Source: Gautieria morchelliformis (Eukaryota; Basidiomycota; Agaricomycetes; Gomphales; Gomphaceae). From it: DNA of 64,000 nucleotides. Made by a program: the position numbers and the translations under genes. The DNA is taken from positions 216,135 through 280,134 of the forward strand of contig WHVA01000090.1 of NCBI GenBank assembly GCA_015179125.1, read 5' to 3'. This document shows positions 20,274-31,372 of the stretch, in pieces. The first letter of the stretch is position 1; the number at the start of each line of letters is the position of its first letter. The notes under the pieces were generated by a model. The model was not told where the DNA came from and did not search any database. It saw only the letters and a list, made by a program, of their open reading frames with translations.

Positions 20274-21016
20274 TGATATTCTCGACTCTACACCTTGCCG
20301 TCTTCTTTCTGTGCTCTTGGCTGCTGTCTTGGCAACCACACGACCACTGCCCCATGCACACAACATGTCACATCTGGGAGCCAGCTATTACAGCTGGTTG
20401 AGATTTCTTGTAGATCAATGTATACTACTACTATTAAGCAAATGATGCGCATTCGTTTGCGCCTGTTTGCCAGCTCTTGGCGTCCATCCCTTTCCCGCCC
20501 GTCCCTTTCTCCCTCCAGAGTCTTGCCTTCCCTCCGCCTATCCTTTCCCCTCTCCACTCGCGGTTTCTTCCACAGTTTCCTTCACCCGCCCCTTTTTCCT
20601 CCTGTCGTTGGCCGTCATCGTCTGCTCCTACAGGTGGTCTTCGGAGCTCTTTTACGGACGGGTGGAAGGATAGGTATCGGAAGGGGAAGGCACAGTAACC
20701 ATCCCTTCACGTCCTCGCACGGGGGGAAGGCTACGCACAGGTAGGGGATCCCATTGACACCTCCCCACACTGTGACGTCTTTCCCCCCTGTCTCGCGTCC
20801 CCTCGCGCACCGTCACTCTGTCTCATGGATATTCCCACGGCTGTATATTCTTCCTCTCCTGTGCAGGCCATCCCTCGCCGTATATTTGTCTCTTCGTGCA
20901 TTTTCTCTTTTCCTTATGTCTACCGTTAATTTGAGTGCTAACGTCTGTCTTCGAGGGGTCATTGACAGACGACCTCTCCTACGTATTATTGTTTCTACGA
21001 CACTGTCATTCAGGCC

Positions 21017-21843
21017 TTGGACAGCTCAGTGGTCCCTCTGGAGCTTCGTCTTTATAGCCCGCCTGGCCAGGATGTCTTTCCCGACAACACTAACGCTCGC
21101 GTCGTTGGCTGCATTTTCGCCCCTCCATCATTGCCCATTTTGATGGACGTTATTTCTCTAACGGCTTATCCTGGAGATCTGACATCTGATGACTATGAAA
21201 TCGGTGTCCCGGACGATATCTCGGTAGCTATTTGGATGGTTGGTGCTGTTCTAAATAATGCTGAAGTTGACACAGATTCCCAGACGAGAGCATTCAATCT
21301 TGCTGTTTCCGACTATGTCCGAGACGGCACGAAAACCTTTGTTTTGGAGTCCGTATCTTTCCTGAGCTCTTTTCTTTGTTTCATTTACATTTCGCTTAAC
21401 GTGTCTTCCTTAGGTGTGTTTACGACGGTGATTTGGTTCGCTGGAGTCAGGCACCTGCTCCCAATGTTAACACGGCGATCTATGCATACGTCACGTTCAG
21501 GAAAGTGAATGAACATGGCAATTTGAGTATAGTTGTTGATAACGTCGCGTTGAACGTGGGACTGGCCACCCTAGCCCTTTGCTCCCCTTCTCACGCCAAA
21601 CTTGCTCCTTCCGCGAAGGATGGTGGCCCGCGTCGTCGAGCAAGGAAGTTTGCGACAGCCGTCCCTAAAAACGACGGTGACGACGCTCTCGCCCACAAGG
21701 TTCATGAAGATGGCCGTCGTTCGTCTTCGCCACGTTCGCCCACTTGTTCCGACGTTACCTTTTCGGGCGACGGTCCTTCGCAGACCGATCCAGGCAATCT
21801 TATCACAAGGAGTGGTAAACGGCATGCTGTTCTTACACCTTAA
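21017..21843 (+). pseudogene. Helitron accessory ORF, possibly OB-fold-like
   Basis: A two-exon reading frame: ELRLYSPPGQDVFPDNTNAR, VVGCIFAPPSLPILMDVISL and FNLAVSDYVRDGTKTFVLES, then an intron of about 65 bp (to 21414), then VYDGDLVRWSQAPAPNVNTA and KVNEHGNLSIVVDNVALNVG, ending in a Ser/Arg-rich tail. The alternating beta pattern could suit a single-strand-binding OB fold like the RPA-type proteins of some Helitrons, but that is inference from pattern only. No stop interrupts it apart from the intron. Confidence 0.4.
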
Positions 21844-22093
21844 CTGCCCTCCCCGGCCTTTTTCTTTCTTCGTTTGTATTTCTATGTCGTCTTTGTATCA
21901 TACATGTTTCCGTTTCGATGTGACTGCCTTTGAATCTGACTCCGTGACCTTTCGAGCCTTCCCCTGTCTTCAACAGACCCTGTTTCAAATACGCCGTAGT
22001 GATTATTATTTTTCTTCTTCTGTGCTGTTGCATATCGGGGCATATACTGAAGGAGTTAACCTTTTTTCTTTCTATTCCTTTGTTCCCCCTACC

Positions 22094-25000
22094 ATGCCTT
22101 CAGACACTTGGTGTATATGTGGTATTTCCACGCCTGTGTTTCACTGGGGCGGAAATGGGCGAGGTCTTCTTCATGAGTGTCATTATTGCCATCTTCCCCT
22201 TTTGACCGGTGAACGTTCTGGCTTCTGTTGTGGAGATCGAGGCAATCGCATGTCCCATATGCCGTCCCTTCCACTGTTGCCTCACGAATACAATGTCTTT
22301 CTAAATGAGCCCGACCTTTCTTCTTTGTCCTGTGTATTCAATCTCGTCTATTCTTTTGTGTCTCTTGAGTCTACCGCTGAATTCCCAGGCTTGCATGGAC
22401 CGCCTGGCTTCTTTACCGTCCAGGGCCGTCTCTACCATCGCCTCCGCCCTTCACATCATGACTCGGCTTTACGTTGGTTGTTGTATGACGGTTTCCTTGC
22501 TCGACTTGCTCCTCATCAAAACTGGTTCAACTGCCTCCCTCAGCGATGGACAGCTGCGATGAAGGATGCGCTCCTGCGCGTGAATCCCTTTGTCCGTCCT
22601 ATACGTCAGTTCTTGACTGTACAACCTTCTCAATTTCCCGAGGCTTCCATTGTTTTGAAAGATTCTTCTCCCACGAATGAGGTGCCATGTACGTTCACTT
22701 TTTCTTTACTACACTTATGTGCTTTCTTTTAGATCGCGGCCGTGATGTCCTTTCGCAATACTACACAGACCAACATCCTTCCACGCACCCTGACTATTGC
22801 GCGGGTTGGTGGTTCGAATCAATCCATTCCTGCTGTCAGTCGTCTGTGGGAACCGTTAGCATATCCATTGCTTTTTCCACACCGAACTTTAGGTTGGGGC
22901 TTAAACGACGGTGTCCCTGTATGTTCTTCCCCGGGGGATACTGACTGTGTCTCCACGCAGATGTGGTATTATCGAATCAGACTTCTTCACGAACCCCGCT
23001 TTCGGATCTTCGGTCGACTTTGCAACAAGTATATTGTAGATATGTTCATGCGTGACCTCGAATGTAGATTAAAATATATTCGACACAATCAGCCCAGGGA
23101 AAGCACTAATCCAACCTCTTCCAATGTATACTTACCTGCTTCCTTCCTTGGATCCAGGAAGTGGGCGTCGGAACAGATCACGGATGCCCTGGAATTGGCT
23201 TCCACTTATGGCCCACCAACGTTCTTCATTACTATGACTTGCAATCCACACTGGCCTGAAATAACCGATCAGTTACGCCCAGGCCAAGGATTCGAGGACA
23301 TGCCTGTAGTTGTTTGCCGTGTATTCAAGCGCAAATTGGCTCACTTCCTTCACACAGTATCCTCCATGTTTCCCAACACCGGACATCCCTTATACTTAAT
23401 ATACTGCATAGAGTTTCAAAAGCGTGGCCTACCTCACAGCCACATACTCATCAAGTATCCCTCCGATTGTATTACTGCCGCCGACATTGACCGTGTTATC
23501 TCAGCTGAAATCCCAGATAACCCTGAAGACGCCCTCCTTATACACATGCACATGCTAGACTCCCATCCACCTCCTAATCGCCCCGCCTCACGCTATTGTC
23601 AGCGAGAAAACAATGGCGTTCGGAATTGTCGTTTTAGATATCCACGTCAACTACAAGAGACCACTACGATTGATAGTGAGGGTCGCGTTAACTATCGCCG
23701 CTGAAAGCCTGGTGATGAGATGGTCGTTCCTCACTGTCTTGCGTTAATCAAAAAATATAAGTGTCACATCAACTTCGAAGCTTCCAGTACGGCCCACTTA
23801 TTTCAATACATCTTCAAATAGATCCACAAAGGTTTCCCTCTTTGCCATCCGTCCGTATGCGTCCTCATGATGTTTTAGGTCCCAATCGCACTTCCATTCG
23901 TTTACAAGACACCCATGATCAAGCCGTCGAAGAGATTGCCGATTTCTGGGACGCTGGCTACTTATCCGCCGGCGAAGCAGCATGGAGAATCTTGGGTTTC
24001 CGCATAACCACGAAGGAACCTTCTGTAACAGCTCTTCCTGTGCACGAACCAGACACGACCGTTTATCGACAATATAAGTCCTCCCCATCAATGTCAAAAC
24101 TCGATCATTACTTCTGTCGGCCTTATGGCACATTTCAAGACAATCAGGGTGTTACATGCAATTTCCCTGACATCACGTATGCAGAGTACTACACTCTCTT
24201 TCGTCTGCAAAAAATGTCTGCTGATCATCTAGAACATCCTCGCTACTATATTGAAAGACCTAATGTCCACGGACTACCGATGATGCACATCATTCTTCAG
24301 GGTCCTCAAACCCCGCACGTTGCTCGATTACAGGCTGTCCGTCCTTCAGAGGGCGAGCGGTTTTATATTTGGTCCCTTTTGATACACCACAGTGCCCTAT
24401 CGTTTCTTGACTTGCGCACCGTCGACGGACATCTTCTGCCCACTTATCAACAAGCCGCTAAAGACCTCGGCATTTTCACTGACCAAAGCAAAGGTGACTT
24501 TTGCATATCTGAAGCCATCGACTGCCTTCGCACCCTGCGCCAGCTCCGCCTCTTATTTGTTCACCTTCTAATTAACGACTGTTGCCCTTTCCCCGCCAAT
24601 ACTTGGATAATGTTCAAAGATGCCTTTTCTCGAGATTTCCTTCCAGGTGCAGGTGGCACCGAAGAAGTTCATCATTCCCAGGCGTTATCCGACATGTCAG
24701 AAATTCTGAATGAATATGGCAAATGGCTATCAGAGCTCGGCTTACCCGAACCACGGACGTATGGCAACGAAATCTTACATGAACTCACCCACTGGTCCGC
24801 TGATCCTACACATCTTTACCACTGCTTTCAATCCTCCATCGCGCGCTTTAACGAACAGCAAGCCGCCATCTTTGCTGAGATAAACCACGCTGCTGATGCA
24901 AAAATGCCTCTACGCCTCTTTGTCGATGGACCAGCCGGACGTGGTAAGACTTTCCTGACAACCGCCGTCTGTGACTCCCGGTGTCACAAACATGAAATTG

Positions 25001-26265
25001 TTCTGCCAACTGTGACATCCGCTTTCGCCGCTCATATTTTCCCCGGTGGAAGAACAACCCACACTGCGTTCAAGGTCCATATAAGCCTTACCACACTGTA
25101 TTGTACCCTACTAAGCTACCCATTGTCCTAGGTACCTGTTAACGAGGCCTCCGAGTTACTGTTATCTCCCATCGACCGTGATGATCCCCGTGGCGAATTA
25201 CTCAGAGAGGCCTCAGTTATCATCTGGGATGAAGCACCGATGGCCAACCGCGCTGTTCTAGCCTGTGTCGACGAGACTTTACGACGAGTCATGCAAAACG
25301 ATATTCCTTTTGGAGGCAAAATTATTATCCTTTTAGGTGACTTTCGACAAACCTGTCCGGTCGTTCGCAGAGGATCCAAAACGGACGTGATCAACGCATC
25401 CATCCGCACATCGCCTCTATGGAATCATTTTCAGATACATCGATTAACGACTCCCATCTGAAATGCTAACGACCCTGAGTTTGCTGCTGCTGTGGACGTG
25501 ATAGGCAATGGGCCATCCTCCCAAGTTTCCTTACCGTTTATTCGGCGCATTTCGACCACTGCAGAAGTTGTAGACTTCGTCTTTCCATCCCATATTCTAT
25601 ACGATGCGTCCCTCTGTCTTCCCCGATCGATTCTCGCCGGCACCAATGCACGGTGCGATATGTATAACTCTATATGCCTACACAGGCTCGGCACTCCTGA
25701 AAAAAAATATATGGCTGCTGACTCTATCAAGGAAATGGACGATGCAGACATACTTTCCCCACAATCCCTTCTCGACTTCGCTGCACGGCAAACACCTCCG
25801 GGCCTACCCCCGCACTGTCTCTCCATCCGCTTGGGGGGCCTATATTGCTTAATGCGTAACTTCTCCATCTCACGCCGCCTCGTCAAAAACTGTAGAGTCG
25901 TCGTTACTCACCTAGGCATAAGACTAATCACTGTTAACATCCTCCACCTTGAACAGGGACACGATTATATCGACCGGGAATTGATCTTACTTCCCCGAAT
26001 AACCTTTACCTACTTTCTCCCCTCCAGTGGTCATACACTTTTACGTAGACAATTTCCTTTGTGCGCCGCATACGCCACAATGTTCAACAGTTGCCAGGGA
26101 CTCACGCTCAATCGAGTCGCCATAGACCTCTCCACTCCCGTTTTCAGCCACGGCCAATTATACACTGCTCTCTCTCGCGTTCGATGTAGGGACGATGTTC
26201 GAATTCGATTACCTGCCGACGAAGACACCACTCAAAATATCGTCTATGATGAAATCACTCTATAA
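22094..26265 (+). pseudogene. Helitron Rep-helicase (RepHel)
   Basis: RepHel proteins nick DNA through an HUH/Y2 domain and unwind it with a PIF1-type helicase. Seen in order: Cys-rich finger (CHYCHLPLLTGERSGFCCG, about 22170), intron 22690-22732, FFITMTCNPHWPEI (23223-23265), HUH motif IEFQKRGLPHSHILI (23409-23452), P-loop FVDGPAGRGKTFL (24922-24960), intron ending 25131, VIIWDEAPMANRAV (25218-25260), LLGDFRQTCPVV, and a C-terminal LTLNRVAIDLS and QLYTALSRVR (26101-26200). Disabling changes: TGA at 23702-23704 and 25459-25461 (both at expected Arg), TAG at 23819-23821 where the second Tyr of the YxxKY motif is expected, and a frame change just after it. Inactive. Confidence 0.85.
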
Positions 26266-26776
26266 TTTACGTGTCATTCCCTGTTTCCGCATCCTTCCTC
26301 TCCCACCCCTATTTCTTTTCCCTTTATATCCCACCCCTCGAACACCACCTTTCCCTTCACTCACCATGGCGCCTCCTACAGACCATCGCCTGAGCTTTCC
26401 TGGCGTCGAAAATGTGCATCCCCTTTTCCCTCCCCACCTCCTTTTCCTTCTAACTCTACACAAGGCAGATATTACGCCGGTCACTTCCTCACAAGTGTCA
26501 GCATACGACATCCGTTATATAACACGTCCTCGCAGGTCACCCATCCACACACCTGTTAACGGTCCCGCATCCATAGACGCCCTATTGCGCTCCTTACCTT
26601 TTCTTCCCAACATCTCCCCTGAAACACGTCGGCGGCTTCAGAATGAACTGCAGCTCATCTGTACCTTCATGTCGAGGGACCAGTGAATGGTCACATGTAA
26701 CTTCACCAAAGCTAACTTTCCCCACTTTGTATTACATAATGAATTTTTTTTTATTATCTTTTCTCCCATCTGTACT

Positions 26777-26808
26777 GGCGCGCCGAAGTGAAGCGCAGGC
26801 GAGCCTTG
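26777..26808 (+). other. Helitron 3' terminal hairpin
   Basis: GGCGCGCC (26777-26784) pairs with GGCGAGCC (26798-26805) at 7 of 8 positions across a 13-nt loop, followed by TTG. This is the expected 3' termination structure of a Helitron. Confidence 0.65.
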
Positions 26809-28244
26809 TTTAAATTATACACATGTAGAAGTAATATTTATCTATTAATCTGGCTGCAGTAATGGGGTAACAAGCAGAGATACTGGGCAAGTTATCTTGA
26901 GGTGTGACTGACTAGGGTTAGTGTGAGTTTTATTGACACCTTTTGCCAAGACCAGGCACACTTAGTCATAGCGGAAGTTACGATTTTGAGATTGCAGAAA
27001 ATCACAAAGCGTTCGGCTTGATTCGACACTGATTTCACGCAAAAAAAGATCAGGTAATGTCTGGGTTGCAGATTTTGTAACTTCTCCAGATCAGATTTTC
27101 GTGGTCTGGTTACTGAACGCGTCCTAAGGAACAGCATAGAGAGATTATAGAATTAAGAGAGCAGATCAAAAATAATAAGCATGTAGGATTGCGAATTAGA
27201 AAGATTGCTGGATGTTGTATGTTTTATGATTCACAAGGTAATTGCTATAGTCTAGAAGATATGGATGTCTTTATAGATGAAAAACCTTGCAAGTTGTCTA
27301 CAGTGTACCGTAAAAAGAAAGACCTGGTATCATATGAGATCGTAGATAATCAAATAAATTTTATGACAAAACAACACAACAAACCAGAACCAATAAATTT
27401 AACACTGGTTCTCGCTCAAAAGGAATCTCAGCTTATTCAAGAAGAAATAAGCAGTAGAAACATTAAATTTGATATAAAAAATATCACAGAAAATTGTAGG
27501 GTATATAATTCAGCAGATAATTACTTTGAGTTAGCAGACATGGATGTATTTATGGATGGAGAAATATCCCCTTTAACAGCCCATGATGAAGCAGATGATC
27601 TAGTATCATATGAGGTCAATGATAATAATCAAATAAATCTGCTAACAGACCAACCAGATAAATCACATTGTGCTAGAGATATCAAAGGAATCACACCAAG
27701 TTGTAGAATACACGATTCAGAAGGTAATTACTATGAGTTAGCAGACATGGATGCATATATGGATGGAAAAAAAAGTATCCATTTTAACAGCATATTATGC
27801 ATGTAAATATCTGGTATCATGTGAGGTCAATGATAATAATCAAATAAACCTCCTGACAAAACAAGATAAGAATAGTACAAGGGATAGTTTGGTAAATAAG
27901 TCTCTTCAAACGAGTAAAACTAGATCAAAACCAGATAAGAAACCAAAGATAGATAACCAATCAAAACTAGCTGAGATCTCAAGGGATAGTATGGTAAATA
28001 AGTCTCCTCAAATGAGTCAAACTAGATCAAAACCAGATAAGAAACCAAAGCAATCTACTCCTGATGAGATCTCAATATTTGATATGCTTGATGAGAAAGA
28101 AATCAATTGGGGAAACATTAAATTTGATATCAAAAATATCACAGAAAATTGTAGGGTATATAATTCAGCAGGTAATTACTTTGAATTAGCAGACATAGAT
28201 GTATTTATGGATGGAGAAGAAATATCTCCTTTACACCCGGTTGC

Positions 28245-28430
28245 AGTACCTAAGGTGCACGTCGGATTTGCTTCCGTTTTAGCGCACAAACCTCGAACAA
28301 CGATATCTTGCTTGATATCGCTCTGATTCGCTTGAAATTTCATATATGAAGCTATGTGGACCATAGCTAGGGCATAGAACTAAAAAATCCAAATAAAACA
28401 AGCATTTTTTATTTTGCATTTTGGGTGCTG
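28245..28430 (+). repeat. dispersed repeat, copy 2
   Basis: Homologous to 13560-13750 in opposite orientation. It truncates the fourth repeat of the AT-rich gene. Confidence 0.55.
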
Positions 28431-28622
28431 AGGGGGGAACAATGTCAAGCTTAGCTTACTGTATGTAGTTCAATGCAGGTTTTAATTTTGTTTGCTACTT
28501 TGTACTAATGGTGAGAACCCACTACAGGAGAATCTCCAGAAGAGGGTGTCATAGGATTGGAGAGGAAGGGCTTAGCTTCTTCTGACGTTGGATCAGTGAG
28601 ATCGGGCGGTAGGCGTTCATTC

Positions 28623-28800
28623 TCAATGTTGGATTTCCTCCTGTGTAGCATAAGCCCCGAAAATCTGAGGGATCATATAACGTGGAACATACGTGTCATC
28701 AAAGTTCGTAATAGCATCTTTGATCCCTTCCACACTGAGTGCCAATGCATCATAAGGCAACTTCACCGATCCTGACATGTTCTTGAGCTTGGAAACCACC
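28623..28800 (-). other. short unassigned coding-like fragment
   Basis: The minus-strand frame reads MSGSVKLPYDALALSVEGIK followed by FDDTYVPRYMIPQIFGAYAT, ending at 28623. It looks like genuine protein sequence by composition, but I cannot name it. Upstream it runs into a GC-rich minisatellite, so its start is lost. Confidence 0.3.
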
Positions 28801-28804
28801 GGGG

Positions 28805-29165
28805 CGCATGCGTATGTGGCGGGGTGAGGGGCGCGGAGGTGCTGGGGTGGGCGAGCTGGTGTAGGAGCACGGGGTGGTGGGGGAGCAGGCGGCGGCAGGT
28901 GTGGGTGCAGGTGTGGGTGCAGGTGTGGGTGCGGGGCGCAGGGACGGGTTGGGCGATGACGCGAAGGACGTGGGGGCGCACGCGTATGCGGCGGGGGTGA
29001 GGGGTGCGGAGGTGCTGGGGTGGGCGAGCTGGTGTAGGACGACGGGGTGGTGGGGAAGTGGGCGGCGGCGGGTGTGGGTGCAGGTGTGGGTGCGGGTGCG
29101 GGTGCGGGTGCAGGTGCAGGTGCAGGTAAGGGTGCGGGTGCGGGTGCAATTGCAGCACAGACGAC
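28805..29165. repeat. GC-rich minisatellite with duplicated about 170-bp unit
   Basis: Two diverged copies of a unit (about 28815-28945 and 28984-29125) share GGAGGTGCTGGGGTGGGCGA and a run of GGTGTGGGTGCA/GGGTGC hexamer-like repeats. The Pro/His/Ala-rich frames read from it on both strands are products of the repeat and not supported as proteins. Confidence 0.8.
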
Positions 29166-29239
29166 ACGGAGCTCATCGTCAGCCACCAGTATAGGTAAGC
29201 AGCTTTACAGTAAATAAAACAATAAAACAAACCACATTT

Positions 29240-29420
29240 AAAAGCAGAACCTCATTAATTTTAGAGAAACTTATTGATGTCTATTTTCGAAAAAAACATC
29301 AAAAATATAGATATTAAAATACAATTTTTTCACCACAGTCTGGGGATGTTATTTAAATCTATTTTCGAAAAAATTCACAAAAATATAAAGCAGATGTGAC
29401 AATACAATATGATGAAAAAA
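29240..29420. repeat. diverged direct repeat, AT-rich
   Basis: TCTATTTTCGAAAAAA followed by CAAAAATATA occurs near 29278 and again near 29358. Confidence 0.6.
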
Positions 29421-29499
29421 AAAAAAAGGAACCAATGAAATTACAAACACAAATAAAATAAAATACATGGCAATGCATTAAAAAACAGATATTACCTAC

Positions 29500-29692
29500 C
29501 AATAGAAAGCCAGCCAAGCCAATAGATAGCCAGCTAACCCAAGCAAAAGATAGCCAGCCTGCCAAAGCAATAGACAGCCAGCCAGCTAAAGGAGCAGACA
29601 GCAGACAGAGCAGAGCAAACAGCGGACAGAGCAGACAACAGAGCAGACAACAGAGCAGACAACAGACAGAGCAGACAGCAGAGAGAGGAATT
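29500..29692. repeat. CAGACA/GCCAGCC minisatellite
   Basis: Tandem short units: first GATAGCCAGCC-type repeats, then GAGCAGACAACA-type repeats. Low complexity; no gene is supported. Confidence 0.75.
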
Positions 29693-29835
29693 GCCGGTGG
29701 GCAGATTCCTGGCATTCCATCCTTACCGTTCTGCCTTTATACCGCGCGCGCACGTCGTGCACGGACCACGCGCGAATGGGTCACGTGACCGCGGACGCTG
29801 CTGCGCAGCATCCATTGCTCGCGGCTGCGCCGCTC

Positions 29836-29874
29836 GCCGCTGACCTAATATTTACGTAATATTATTTGTCAGCG
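29836..29874. other. stem-loop with TAATATT-containing loop
   Basis: CCGCTGAC (29836-29843) and GTCAGCGG (29867-29874) form an 8-bp perfect stem. The 23-nt loop contains TAATATTTACG and TAATATTAT. The flanks are very GC-rich (CGCGCG, GGTCACGTGACC). The structure resembles a rolling-circle origin in form; its role is unknown. Confidence 0.7.
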
Positions 29875-29991
29875 GTGCGCCCACAACCCACCGAGCTGCT
29901 TTCATATAGTGTAAATAGTAATAAAGCATTATTTGGTGGAATGAAAATACATATTTAATCAGGATTTAGCAATACCTCTTTGTATACAATA

Positions 29992-30408
29992 TTAGATGTT
30001 TTGTTCCCCTCCCCTAAAGAACATGGACTCTGTTCCAATTAGGGCCTCTTGATACTGCAACATAAAACTGTCCATGTGAGCCTGGTCAGAGTTCTTTTTG
30101 ATGGAGGAGAGAGAGCCCTCATGGACAGGAATTGGAATTCCAAGCATGCTGTGAGAGGTTGTACCATTAGTGAGGATAAGTGCAGCCATTGCAGATGAGG
30201 CTACAGCAAGCACAATGAGACTCTCCGCTCTACAGGAGTGGATTAGGGTGTTCCATGTGAATGATTTCCCAGCGCCCCCTGAGCCAGTGATGAAAAACAT
30301 TTGTCCGTTAGGTTTCCCCTGAGCATCTATGTCCAGTGCTGACCGTAATATCTGATCATGCGCAGACCTTTGCCCCTCATTCAGCTTGGGAACCTCCTCA
30401 TCAGCCAT
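29992..30408 (-). pseudogene. PIF1-type helicase fragment (Helitron-derived)
   Basis: The minus-strand frame (ATG 30408) reads LNEGQRSAHDQILRSALDID, a P-loop FFITGSGGAGKSFTWNTLIH and VLAVASSAMAALILTNGTTSHSM. These are the entry motif, Walker A and motif Ia of PIF1-like helicases found in Helitrons. It stops at about 138 residues without Walker B, so only the N-terminal helicase part remains. It lies next to the GC-rich stem-loop region and opposite in strand to the Helitron fragment at 31373-33745. Confidence 0.65.
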
Positions 30409-30409
30409 T

Positions 30410-30830
30410 TACTATGGCTTTGGCTGGGCTTGGGGTTTCTCTGTCAGTCTCTGGGCTTCTCTGGCTTTGGCTGGGCATTAATAACAGCTTCTGCTTCAAT
30501 GTACGGTACTTTTTTGACATTTTTTCACAGATAGATGTCAATAAATTATCCTGACTTTGTGAAAATTGACAACAGCTCCAGCTTAAATGTACAGTGCATT
30601 TTTTTGACATTTTTCAAAAAACAGATAATCTTGACTCTGCTAAAATTAATAACAACTTCAGCTTAAATGTACTACTGGACATTTGTTTTGACATTTTTCA
30701 AAAAATAGATAATCCTGACTTTGCTAAAATTAATGACAGCAGCTGCTTAAATATGGCTTCCTTTACTATTTTATTTATGTCTGTATATGTCACAAATAGA
30801 TATTGATACATGTCCCTGAGTTTGCTAAAA
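30410..30830. repeat. tandem repeat, four diverged units of about 100 bp
   Basis: Each unit contains a TTTGACATTTTT-type block, ATAGAT/ACAGATAAT, TTGACTCTGCTAAAATTAAT-like text and CAGCTTAAATGTAC. Units start near 30430, 30540, 30640 and 30740. Confidence 0.65.
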
Positions 30831-30889
30831 GTTAATGATAAGTAACAGCCTCTGCTTGCTTCACTTTGAGGCCCTTGGGGATATGCTAC

Positions 30890-31255
30890 ACATGCCATTG
30901 GGACATGCTATGCATGCTATACTTGAGGGGCATGCTACACACACTATGCATGGGGACACGTATGTTATGCATGGGGACAAGCATGCTATGCATGGGGACA
31001 CACACGCTATGCATGGGCACATGCACACTATGCATGGGGATGTACACACTATATGTGGGGACACACTATGCTTGGGAGACACGGTACAAACAAGGGACAC
31101 ACAACAGGGGAAAACACTACAAACAAGGGACATTCTACACATGCTGTACTTGGGGGACACACTACAAACAAAGGACATGCTACGCACACTATACTTGGGG
31201 GACATGTTATGCATTGGGGACACACTTTGCACACTATACTTGAATATCACAAGTC
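30890..31255. repeat. short-unit minisatellite (CTATGCATGGGGACACA type)
   Basis: Units of about 18-24 bp, first CTATGCATGGGGACA repeats, then CTACAAACAAGGGACA/CTATACTTGGGGGACA repeats. The long open frames here are repeat artefacts. Confidence 0.8.
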
Positions 31256-31372
31256 TATTTCTACCGCGACCCCATGCTGTTTGCCTGGATGTGGCACAAC
31301 ACTGGGTAGAGACTGCTGGAGACCTGTGGGATAACACTTTCAGTCCATATGCCAGGCCAGCACAATGGGATA

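Larger units (their letters stand above)
20280..26808 (+). mobile_element. Helitron with decayed RepHel gene
   Basis: The rolling-circle transposon starts near TCTCGACTCTACACC (20280) and ends just after a GC-rich hairpin (26777-26805) followed by CTTG|T. It makes no target duplication and lies within the MITE. It carries an accessory ORF and a Rep-helicase gene. The last four bases, CTTG, deviate from the usual CTRR, so the exact 3' end is a proposal. Confidence 0.7.
20078..27124. mobile_element. PIF/Harbinger-type MITE (about 0.5 kb) split by a Helitron
   Basis: Terminal inverted repeats GGGCGCGTTCGGTAACCAGA (left) and the inverse of GGACGCGTTCAGTAACCAGA (right) extend about 30 bp with few mismatches. 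They are flanked by TAA at 20075-20077 and 27125-27127. A 3-bp TAA/TWA duplication is the PIF/Harbinger hallmark. Without the Helitron, about 200 bp (left) and 316 bp (right) remain, with no transposase, so it is non-autonomous. The insertion split a Lys codon of the repeat-protein gene. Confidence 0.75.
19977..28238 (+). pseudogene. AT-rich coiled-coil and tandem-repeat protein gene, split by transposons
   Basis: The first part (ATG 19977 to 20077) encodes a coiled coil (LSKRIDRITEWIEEKDEIIS). Removing the DNA between the two TAA duplications joins it in frame to 27128 onward (EIIELREQIKNNKHVG). Four repeats of about 60 residues follow, at about 27205-27363, 27467-27642, 27672-27858 and 28114-28238. 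The repeat consensus is roughly I..I...CRVYDS.GNY.ELADMDVFMDG, then DLVSYEV.DNNQINLLT. Lys/Ser linkers separate repeats 3 and 4. A frameshift at the A8 run (27766-27773) breaks repeat 3, and repeat 4 is cut by a dispersed repeat near 28240. I do not recognise the domain. Codon use is far more AT-rich than in neighbouring genes. Confidence 0.6.

Noticed and set aside
22800..22830. tRNA B-box-like GGTTCGAATC
   Set aside because: It lies inside the Helitron RepHel coding frame with no A-box or cloverleaf around it.
28763..29230. Proline/histidine-rich proteins on both strands
   Set aside because: Products of the GC-rich minisatellite; the frames are open only because the repeat lacks stops.
29836..29874. 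Integrated CRESS-DNA virus
   Set aside because: Only the hairpin resembles an origin; no Rep or capsid gene lies nearby, so I report the structure and not a virus.
30890..31255. Possible CRISPR array
   Set aside because: The short units are contiguous and diverged, with no unique spacers of constant length, and the genome is eukaryotic.
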